Shown here piece after piece: positions 58,106 through 64,000 of a DNA stretch of 64,000 nt. The DNA is from Roseibium sediminicola (GTDB taxonomy: Bacteria; Pseudomonadota; Alphaproteobacteria; Rhizobiales; Stappiaceae): contig NZ_JALNMJ010000003.1 of the NCBI RefSeq assembly GCF_023156505.1, forward strand, positions 310,001 to 374,000, in the 5' to 3' direction. The notes beneath the pieces were generated by a model that worked only from the letters and a program-made list of their open reading frames with translations, was not told the origin of the DNA and did no database searches. Position numbers and translations under genes: made by a program. Numbering within the stretch: position 1 is the stretch's first letter; every line of letters begins with the position of its first letter.

Positions 58106-59692
58106 ATGAAGCTCTTGAAAGCAGCGCTTCTGGCGGCCGCCCTGGCCCTGCCGGTCGCGCAACAGGCCAATGCGGCAACCCCGGACAACCTTTTGGTCGT
58201 GGCCCAGAACATCGACGACATCGTCGCCATCGATCCGGCCCAGGCCTATGAATTTTCCTCTGGCGAACTGGTGACCAACGTCTATGACCGTCTGGTCCAG
58301 TATGACGCTGAGGATCCGACCGTGCTCGCCGCCGGCCTGGCCTCCGACTGGCAGGCCGACGCGGACGCCAAGTCGATCACTTTCACTATGCGCGACGGGG
58401 CGACCTTCCATTCCGGCAATCCGGTCCGCCCGGAAGACGTCGCCTTTTCCTTTGCCCGCGTCATCAAGCTCAACCTGACCCCGGCCTTCATCCTGGCCCA
58501 GCTCGGCTGGACGGCGGAGAATGTCGAGGACATGGTCACGGTCGACGGCAACAAGGTCATCGTCAAATACGAGGGCGATTTCTCGCCAGCCTTCGCACTC
58601 AACATTCTGGCGAGCCGTCCGGCTTCCATCGTCGACGAGAAGACGGTGATGGCCAACGAGACCGACGGCGACATGGGCAATGCCTGGCTGAACGCCAATT
58701 CGGCCGGCTCCGGCCCGTTCGAGCTGCAGTCCTACCGTCCGGGCGAACTGGTGCGCTTCAAGGCCAACGCGAACTATTTCAAGGATGGCCCGAAGGTTGA
58801 TGGCGTTATCATCCGCCATGTTGCCGAAGCGGCAACCCAGCAGCTGCTGCTGACGTCCGGCGATGTCGACATGGCCCGTAACCTGACCCCGGACCAGATC
58901 GCCGGCATGGACAGCGATGCATTGAAAGTGGAGACCTATCCGCAGGCCGCCGTGCATTTCCTGTCCTTCAACCAGAAGCAGGACGCGTTGCAGCCGGAAG
59001 CCGTCTGGGACGCCGCGCGCTATCTCGTCAACTACAAGGGCATGACCGACAGCTTCCTGAAGGGGCAGATGGAAATCCACCAGGCCTTCTGGCCAAAGGG
59101 CTTCCCGGGCTCCTATGACGAGACGCCGTATTCCTACGATCCGCAAAAGGCCAAGCAGATCCTGGCCGATGCGGGCATCGAAACCCCGGTCACCGTCACC
59201 CTTGACGTCATCAATGCCGCACCGTTCACCGACATGGCCCAGTCGCTGCAGGCAAGCTTTGCTGAAGCCGGCATCAATTTCGACATCATCCCGGGCACGG
59301 GCTCGCAGGTGATCACGAAATACCGCGAGCGCAGCCACGAGGCGATGCTGCTTTACTGGGGCCCGGATTTCATGGACCCGCATTCCAACGCCAAGGCCTT
59401 TGCCTATAACAGCGACAATTCCGACGACAATTACCAGGCAACCACCACCTGGCGGAATGGCTGGGCCGTGCCGGAAGAACTGAACGACATGACCAAGGCG
59501 GCCCTGTCGGAAAGCGATCCGGACAAGCGCAACGCCATGTATGGCGAGCTGCAGAAACGGGTTCAGGAAAAATCGCCGATCGTGATCATGTTCCAGGCCG
59601 CCTATCAGGTTGCCATGGACAAGAAAGTCGAAGGCTACGTCAACGGCGCCACTTCGGACTTCGTCTATTACCGCCTGGTGACGAAGAACTGA
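58106..59692 (+). CDS. Peptide ABC transporter substrate-binding protein
   Basis: A 528-residue periplasmic SBP_bac_5 family protein. The signal peptide MKLLKAALLAAALALPVAQQ precedes ANAATPDN. Typical motifs include MRDGATFHSGNPVRPEDVAFS, by position (about residues 94-114), and SYRPGELVRFKANANYF near residue 210. GGAGACGAGGA precedes the ATG at 58106. A strong terminator follows. Together with the divergent permeases and ATPases it forms one importer, probably for peptides or related amides. Confidence 0.92.
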   Translation: MKLLKAALLAAALALPVAQQANAATPDNLLVVAQNIDDIVAIDPAQAYEFSSGELVTNVYDRLVQYDAEDPTVLAAGLASDWQADADAKSITFTMRDGATFHSGNPVRPEDVAFSFARVIKLNLTPAFILAQLGWTAENVEDMVTVDGNKVIVKYEGDFSPAFALNILASRPASIVDEKTVMANETDGDMGNAWLNANSAGSGPFELQSYRPGELVRFKANANYFKDGPKVDGVIIRHVAEAATQQLLLTSGDVDMARNLTPDQIAGMDSDALKVETYPQAAVHFLSFNQKQDALQPEAVWDAARYLVNYKGMTDSFLKGQMEIHQAFWPKGFPGSYDETPYSYDPQKAKQILADAGIETPVTVTLDVINAAPFTDMAQSLQASFAEAGINFDIIPGTGSQVITKYRERSHEAMLLYWGPDFMDPHSNAKAFAYNSDNSDDNYQATTTWRNGWAVPEELNDMTKAALSESDPDKRNAMYGELQKRVQEKSPIVIMFQAAYQVAMDKKVEGYVNGATSDFVYYRLVTKN

Positions 59693-59708
59693 TTGTTATG
59701 CCTGTGAG

Positions 59709-59736
59709 ACCGCCCCGGATCCCGGGGCGGTTTTTA
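59709..59736 (+). terminator. Rho-independent terminator after the binding-protein gene
   Basis: A 10-bp stem (ACCGCCCCGG and CCGGGGCGGT) with a three-base loop is followed by TTTTAAA, 17 bp after the stop. Confidence 0.88.
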
Positions 59737-59761
59737 AATGTCCCGCACCTACCTCTCCAAC

Positions 59762-59867
59762 GTCATCCCGGCCAAGCGAAGCGCGAGCCGGGACCGGGGA
59801 GCCACCCAAACTCATAGGGCACTGGCTCCCCGGTCCCGGATCTCCGCTGCGCTCCGTCCGGGATGAC
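59762..59867. repeat. Palindromic intergenic repeat, copy 1
   Basis: A 106-bp element opening GTCATCCCGGCCAAGCG and closing with CCGGGATGAC. The inner arms (GGACCGGGGAGCCA and TGGCTCCCCGGTCC) are also inverted, so the whole can fold into one long stem. Its first 36 bases recur at 61081 in the same orientation with one change. It lies between the transporter terminator and the M24 peptidase gene. Confidence 0.8.
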
Positions 59868-59926
59868 GAACTTGATGCAACAAGTCATCATCGCATGGTG
59901 GTACGACTTTCCTCCGGAGCTCCAAA

Positions 59927-61021
59927 ATGTCTTCCCTACACGATCAGCGCCTGGCCGCCCTGCGCCAGCGCATGTCCGAGACCGGCACCGACCTGGTTGT
60001 CCTCGGCCCCTCCAGTCACATGGTCTATCTCGCCGGTGTCGACCCTCATGGCGACGAACGTCCGGTGATGCTCTTGGTGTCGCAATCCCATGCCGGTTTC
60101 CTGATGCCGGCGCTCAACGCCGACAGCAGCCGCCAGAAAACCCATTTGCCGTTTTTCACCTGGGGCGACGACAACGGCCCGGACACGGCGCTCGCCGATC
60201 TTCTGGCGGCCTCCGGCCTGCCGGACACCCCGAGCGTCGTTCTTGATGAGACCATGCGCGCGGATTTTGCGCTGCTGCTGCTGGACGCGGTGCCGGGCGC
60301 AAGCCGCCGCTTCACCGAAGACACGGTCGGCTTCCTGCGCGCCCGCAAGGATGACGGGGAATTCAAGCTCCTGAAGCAAAGTGCCTTGTTGAACGACCGT
60401 GCGATCCAGGCCGGCTTCGACGCGTTGAAGGAAGGTGTTTCGGAACTGGAAATCGCGGCCGTCATCCGGGACGTCTACAAGCAGGCCGGAGCTGTCCCTG
60501 TCTTCACAAGCGTCTGTTTCGCCGGCAACGGCGCGTTCCCGCATCACCATACCGGCGAAACAAAACTCAAAGCCGGTGAGGCCGTCCTGATCGACGCGGG
60601 CGGCTCTCTGGACGGTTATCCCTCCGACATGACCCGGGTCGGTTATCTCGGCACACCGAGCGAGGAGTTCCGGAAGGTCCACGCCATTGTCGACCGCGCG
60701 GTCGAGGCAGCGCTGGCCGCGGCAAAACCCGGCGTCAAGGCTTGTGAAGTCGACAAGGCTGCGCGCGAAGTCATCGCGGCTGCCGGCTATGGCGACCGCT
60801 TCCCCCATCGCACCGGTCATGGCATGGGCATCGACATCCACGAGCCGCCCTATCTGACGGCGACCTCTGAAACCGTGCTGGACGAAGGCATGGTGTTTTC
60901 CATCGAGCCCGGCATCTACCTGCCGGGAGCGTTCGGTCTGCGTCTGGAAGACATCGTCATCCTGCGCGAGAACGGCCCGGAGATCCTGTCCGACATGCCA
61001 CGGACGGCGCAGCTGCGCTGA
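59927..61021 (+). CDS. M24 family metallopeptidase (Xaa-Pro aminopeptidase-like)
   Basis: A 364-residue cytoplasmic enzyme with the N-terminal creatinase-like domain (about 1-130) and a C-terminal pita-bread domain. The five metal ligands are visible: Asp in LIDAGGS, Asp in PSDMTRVG, His in HRTGHGMGIDIHE, Glu in FSIEPGIY and Glu in RLEDIVIL. Its place after the peptide importer genes suggests it splits imported proline peptides. It is flanked on both sides by the same palindromic repeat. Confidence 0.92.
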   Translation: MSSLHDQRLAALRQRMSETGTDLVVLGPSSHMVYLAGVDPHGDERPVMLLVSQSHAGFLMPALNADSSRQKTHLPFFTWGDDNGPDTALADLLAASGLPDTPSVVLDETMRADFALLLLDAVPGASRRFTEDTVGFLRARKDDGEFKLLKQSALLNDRAIQAGFDALKEGVSELEIAAVIRDVYKQAGAVPVFTSVCFAGNGAFPHHHTGETKLKAGEAVLIDAGGSLDGYPSDMTRVGYLGTPSEEFRKVHAIVDRAVEAALAAAKPGVKACEVDKAAREVIAAAGYGDRFPHRTGHGMGIDIHEPPYLTATSETVLDEGMVFSIEPGIYLPGAFGLRLEDIVILRENGPEILSDMPRTAQLR

Positions 61022-61080
61022 GGGGCAAGGGGCGATAGCAATCTTTCGCCAAAGCTCTTGGCAACGACGTCACCTTCGGA

Positions 61081-61224
61081 GTCATCCCGGCCAAGCGCAG
61101 CGCGAGCCGGGACCCACTCGCAGAGCCGCTTGTCAAAGCGATGGTGGGACTTCAAAGGGGGGCTTCACGCCTGCGCTCTGCAAACGAGTAGGCCCCGGGT
61201 CTCCCTCTGGTGGCCCGGGGTGAC
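61081..61224. repeat. Palindromic intergenic repeat, copy 2 (diverged)
   Basis: The left 36 bases match copy 1 at 59762 with one difference. The rest has diverged, and the closing arm is only an imperfect CCCGGGGTGAC ending at 61224. It lies after the M24 gene. The stretch from 61225 to 61414 holds no gene that I can support. Confidence 0.7.
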
Positions 61225-61414
61225 ACCGGGATATGTGGCCTGCCTGTCAAATGCGATAGCCCTGCGGCTGGGGGAGGGGCCCCCGGCCGGTCATACGGCT
61301 GTCGGTGATCAAGACCCGCATTCCCGTGACTAAAATCACTGATTGTCACTACGGTCTGATACACTCTCGTTGTTCAAAGGTGTCCGGGTGCCTTGAAACG
61401 AGAGCCGCTGCCCC

Positions 61415-61996
61415 ATGTCCAAGACCGAACTTTATCTGCCGAGCAATCTGAACGCGGTGCACGTGATCGGCGTGACACCGGCCGATCACCACAAGCTGGC
61501 CGGTTTGCGCATCGCCGGCTATCTGGAGGCCGACCGGGCCGGGCATCCCGACCGGTCGTTCACTGACCACGGCAAGATCCGCCCGACGGTCTATTTCGCC
61601 AACGGTTCCCGCTACACCCAGTCCCACCGGGATCCCGACAATATCGGCTACCACCCGCCGAGCGGCAAACATCTCTTCTTCGGCAACGTCGACAAGGACA
61701 TCTACGACAGCAAACGACGGGACAGGCGTGAGTTCATAGCCTGGCTGGAAGGCCTTGCGGGCCCCTCCGGCCAGCCCTGCTCAACCATGCCGCCACCTCT
61801 GGGCGACCGCTTCGAGGGCCGCAAGCTGTTGGAAATCAAGGAAGGCGGCATGATCCATCCCTCCCGCTCGGCGCTGGTCTCGGTCTCTTACCAGGTCGCT
61901 GTCCAGCTCGTCAAAAGCATCCGCCTGCGCTATGGCGGCAAACGGAAGTTTGCCCCGACAGGAGAATGGTATTTCGGTGAAACACCGTTTGGATAA
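61415..61996 (+). CDS. Hypothetical protein next to the tRNA scar
   Basis: A 193-residue protein I do not recognise. It is basic overall and has no signal peptide or membrane helix. Notable parts are IRPTVYFANGSRYTQSHRDP and YHPPSGKHLFFGNVDKDIYD. The base composition resembles the core genes to its left rather than the AT-rich island to its right. It ends 23 bp before the tRNA-Pro fragment. Frame length and codon use support a real gene. Confidence 0.7.
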   Translation: MSKTELYLPSNLNAVHVIGVTPADHHKLAGLRIAGYLEADRAGHPDRSFTDHGKIRPTVYFANGSRYTQSHRDPDNIGYHPPSGKHLFFGNVDKDIYDSKRRDRREFIAWLEGLAGPSGQPCSTMPPPLGDRFEGRKLLEIKEGGMIHPSRSALVSVSYQVAVQLVKSIRLRYGGKRKFAPTGEWYFGETPFG

Positions 61997-62018
61997 TCTG
62001 GAAAATTGTCCGGAAAAA

Positions 62019-62095
62019 TGGTCGGGCAGGCCGGATTTGAACCGACGACCCCTTCACCCCCAGTGAAGTGCGCTACCAGGCTGCACCGCCTTCGG
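62019..62095 (-). tRNA. tRNA-Pro(GGG), 3' portion only; probable island attachment site
   Basis: On the minus strand the sequence from about 62084 down to 62019 is a normal proline tRNA: D-arm region GCAGCCTGGTAGCGC, anticodon arm CTTCACTGGGGGTGAAG with anticodon GGG, T-arm with TTCGAATCC, then CTGCCCG, A and an encoded CCA. The 3' acceptor strand CTGCCCG needs CGGGCAG at the 5' end, but the sequence there is CCGAAGG, which pairs at only about three or four of seven positions. The tRNA is therefore probably a non-functional remnant left as attR/attL by site-specific integration. The match to normal tRNA ends at about 62084. Confidence 0.8.
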
Positions 62096-62509
62096 CTATC
62101 ATAGAAGACTGAATGAATTCAGCTGCTTATGGCAGTCTACGATCTTCCTTTCGCTACTGCAAGACCCGAATTTATCGTACTAGCTGTGCCCACAGTGTGC
62201 CAGGAGTGTGCCAGGGGCTCCGGTATATACACAGCAGCCACACACTTGAATTCAGGAGTTTTGTACAGACGGGGAAAGGACTGCAGTTCGGAAGGGCGGG
62301 GGATGCTGCCACCCCGGGGGTATGGGGATACTGAGCATGGCCCATCCATATTTTCTGTTGCTGGAGGTTGTCCAATCCAAAGTCAAAACTTTGATGCTGC
62401 AAAAACTCCCCACGGTGCGGCTTGGCACCTCTTTTCAACATCGCCTGAATGAGATACAACTTATAATTGTTTATGTGTTCGCAGCGGGTTGAAGTATGGC
62501 GGAAATTGC
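62096..62509. other. Island leader region without a supported gene
   Basis: About 400 bp between the tRNA remnant and the SIR2 gene. It contains the direct repeat GTGTGCCAGG (twice in 22 bases, around 62195-62217) and a TATAAT hexamer at 62462-62467 that could be the -10 of the defence operon. Short open frames on both strands have no recognisable product. Confidence 0.4.
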
Positions 62510-63535
62510 GTGACAGAAGAAGATATCTCGAAGGTTGCTCAAGCCTGTTTTCAAGGCTGTCCTACCATCGTCCTTGGTAGCGGGGCTTCGATGCCTCATG
62601 GACTCCCAAGCATGGGCGATTTGAGCACATACCTTTGCAAAAACATCAACGTAGAAGGCAAAGCCGAAAAAGACGCCTGGTTGACGGTCGAGAACGCTCT
62701 CTCCAACGGCGACCACCTTGAAGCGGCTTTGGAGGGTAAGAATCTGCCCAACTCACTTCTGTCGAAAATCGTAGGTTTGACCTGGCGTTGTGTGAACGAC
62801 AAAGACATGCTGCTATTGGAAGCCGCAGGCACCGACAATGAGAATTTCGCGTTGGGGGAGTTGCTGGCGAGTATGTTCAGCAGCACCCAAAACGAGATTC
62901 ACGTCGTTACTACCAACTATGACCGCGTTGCTGAGTTTGCTTGTAATTCCAAGAACGTGCTGTTTCAGACAGGCTTCGCACCGGGTTACATTCAAAAATG
63001 GGAAAGCACGGGGCGCGTCAAGTTTACACACGGCACCAAGCCGTCCCGCGTCGCAAAAATCTGGAAAATTCATGGTTCGCTCGACTGGTTTCGTACTGCG
63101 GATGAGAGGACCATTGGGCTCCCCGTGTTCGAACTGCCTTCAGCTGAGCACTACACTCCGCTCATCGTTACCCCAGGTCTAAACAAATACGAGAAAACTT
63201 ATGAGGATCCCTTTAGAACAACCATCAACGGGGCGGACGCCGCACTAAAAAATGCCTCCGCTTTCCTCTGTGTAGGCTTCGGATTTCGAGACCAGCACAT
63301 CCATCCGAAGATTATCGAGCGATGCCGGGAGAGGAATGTGCCCACCGTGGTTCTGGCACGCACGCTGACAGATGAGGCAAAAAGCTTTCTGAAAGAAAAG
63401 GCGGGTACGAACTATTTGGGCATCGAACGATCCGGAACTGGGAGCCGGGTTTTCTCGCCAACTTCGCCAAAGGGAAGCGAGGTGAACATGCCAGATCTTT
63501 GGTCCCTCGACGGCTTCAACAATTTAGTCCTATAG
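62510..63535 (+). CDS. SIR2 domain protein of a SIR2-HerA defence pair
   Basis: A 341-residue protein with a SIR2-like domain. The nucleotide loop is VLGSGASMPHGLPSMGD (residues 21-37), followed by VVTTNYDRVAE (133-142), the catalytic-type histidine in KIHGSLDW (His188) and GFGFRDQHIHP (256-266). These elements mark the NADase-type SIR2 of phage defence systems. GTG at 62510 has GCGGAA seven bases upstream; a TTG at 62489 is the alternative. The HerA-like gene starts 9 bp after its stop. Known SIR2-HerA complexes cleave NAD+ and DNA upon infection; the same role is inferred. Confidence 0.85.
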   Translation: MTEEDISKVAQACFQGCPTIVLGSGASMPHGLPSMGDLSTYLCKNINVEGKAEKDAWLTVENALSNGDHLEAALEGKNLPNSLLSKIVGLTWRCVNDKDMLLLEAAGTDNENFALGELLASMFSSTQNEIHVVTTNYDRVAEFACNSKNVLFQTGFAPGYIQKWESTGRVKFTHGTKPSRVAKIWKIHGSLDWFRTADERTIGLPVFELPSAEHYTPLIVTPGLNKYEKTYEDPFRTTINGADAALKNASAFLCVGFGFRDQHIHPKIIERCRERNVPTVVLARTLTDEAKSFLKEKAGTNYLGIERSGTGSRVFSPTSPKGSEVNMPDLWSLDGFNNLVL

Positions 63536-63544
63536 GCGGTCCTT

Positions 63545-64000
63545 ATGCCCATTTTTGATTTCTCAGACAAAGAAGCACTTGGAAGCGTTATTTCCGTGGA
63601 CACTGCAGCAGCTACAATCCGTGTCGATGATCTTGATCGTTTGAAGCGTCTCCAGGTCAACCGGTTAGTGGTTCTTCAAAGCAGTAGGCCTGGACAACAT
63701 CTGATCGGCATTGTCGTGAAGATCACCCGCAAGCCTGATGCGCAAGAGTTGAACGAAACTGAGCTTGGCGACGACGAACTTGTTCCGAACGAAAACAATC
63801 TTGTGAAGATCACACTTATCGGCACGCTTTTGAACCGAGTCGGGAGCGATCAAAATGTGTTTCGCCGGACTCTTGAGACTGTTCCCGAAATCGACGCGAA
63901 TTGCTTTTCGTTGGAAGGGGATCGACTCACAAAATTCATGCAAGTGATCTCTGATGTCGATACTGACGGGCCAAAGTTGTCGTTGGGAAATTTCACGTTA
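63545..64000 (+). CDS. HerA-like ATPase, N-terminal part only (cut by window edge)
   Basis: A frame starting ATG at 63545 stays open for 152 codons to the window end. The N-terminus ALGSVISVDTAAATIRVDD, followed by VNRLVVLQSSRPGQHLIGIV, has the pattern of the HAS-barrel that opens HerA-type translocases. The Walker A and B motifs would lie beyond the edge. It is 9 bp downstream of the SIR2 gene, so the two are one operon. The HerA assignment rests on the barrel and the pairing, not on the ATPase core. Confidence 0.78.
   Translation, partial: MPIFDFSDKEALGSVISVDTAAATIRVDDLDRLKRLQVNRLVVLQSSRPGQHLIGIVVKITRKPDAQELNETELGDDELVPNENNLVKITLIGTLLNRVGSDQNVFRRTLETVPEIDANCFSLEGDRLTKFMQVISDVDTDGPKLSLGNFTL

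Larger units (their letters stand above)
62085..64000. mobile_element. Left end of a tRNA-integrated genomic island (runs out of the window)
   Basis: The normal tRNA-Pro sequence stops at 62084. To the right the DNA is visibly more AT-rich than the rest of the window and holds defence genes. With the tRNA 3' end pointing left into the core chromosome, the duplicated att copy lies on this side, and the intact tRNA should lie at the other end of the island. No integrase gene is seen in the first 1.9 kb; it is expected near the intact tRNA. The extent of the island cannot be judged. Confidence 0.65.

Noticed and set aside
62019-62095. An intact, functional tRNA-Pro
   Set aside because: The 5' acceptor strand does not pair with the 3' strand at most positions.
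62113-62460. Short open frames between the tRNA scar and the SIR2 gene, including a possible integrase remnant
   Set aside because: They overlap one another on both strands, lack ribosome sites and show no integrase motif.

Overview
The window reads as chromosomal DNA of a high-GC alphaproteobacterium, most likely a member of the Hyphomicrobiales (Rhizobiales) and possibly of the Stappiaceae (Roseibium/Labrenzia group). This rests on the dense operons, on alphaproteobacterial markers (an LdtR-type MarR regulator beside an L,D-transpeptidase, DUF6163 and DUF6898 proteins, a Bpt-type aminoacyl-tRNA-protein transferase, a cytochrome bc1 CBP3-type chaperone) and on gene order (recO-era-rnc-lepB-acpS; rsh-rpoZ; nrdR-ribD-ribE-ribH-nusB-thiL; plsX-fabH-ihfA-MerR). 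The genus is inferred and was not tested by any search.

Layout. 1-3.9 kb: two minus-strand pentapeptide-repeat genes, one fused to a DUF2169 domain, of the kind found in type VI secretion cargo loci. 4.4-12.3 kb: a minus-strand housekeeping run from rpoZ and the (p)ppGpp synthetase/hydrolase through pyrE, a DUF2062 membrane protein, acpS, lepB, rnc and era to recO. 12.7-19.6 kb: NYN nuclease-like protein, family 5 uracil-DNA glycosylase, Bpt, an SLC13-type transporter, an RDD protein, an orphan betaine-type binding protein, an L,D-transpeptidase and a lipoprotein. 19.7-25.8 kb: hemB-ilvA, then a valine-catabolism cluster behind a perfect palindrome. 26-28.5 kb: ldtR and its likely L,D-transpeptidase target. 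28.5-31.9 kb: a complete siaABCD-type phosphatase/kinase/antagonist/diguanylate cyclase operon. 32.4-46.9 kb: glyA, nrdR, riboflavin genes, nusB, thiL, an MFS protein, a K+-independent proton pyrophosphatase, bamE, fatty acid and phospholipid initiation genes, ihfA and a MerR regulator. 46.9-53.1 kb: an unknown acidic-tailed protein, a 270-bp MITE-like element, a phosphodiesterase, a P450 with an altered I-helix motif and a cytoplasmic-looking amidase. 53.1-61.2 kb: a divergent peptide ABC transporter system with an XRE-cupin regulator and an M24 peptidase, the peptidase being flanked by two copies of a palindromic repeat.

The right edge (from about 62.08 kb) differs. A tRNA-Pro(GGG) sequence is present only as its 3' part. 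Its 5' acceptor strand has been replaced by unrelated sequence, as expected for the distal attachment site of an integrated element. Beyond it the base composition becomes visibly more AT-rich, and a SIR2-domain gene is followed 9 bp later by a gene that starts like HerA. This is the arrangement of the SIR2-HerA anti-phage defence system, riding on a genomic island that leaves the window.

The most interesting points are the SIR2-HerA island with its tRNA scar, the siaABCD operon in an alphaproteobacterium, the MITE-like element beside an unknown gene with a strong upstream hairpin, the P450 lacking its acid-alcohol pair, and two perfect palindromic operators. I saw no CRISPR array, rRNA operon or intact transposase.
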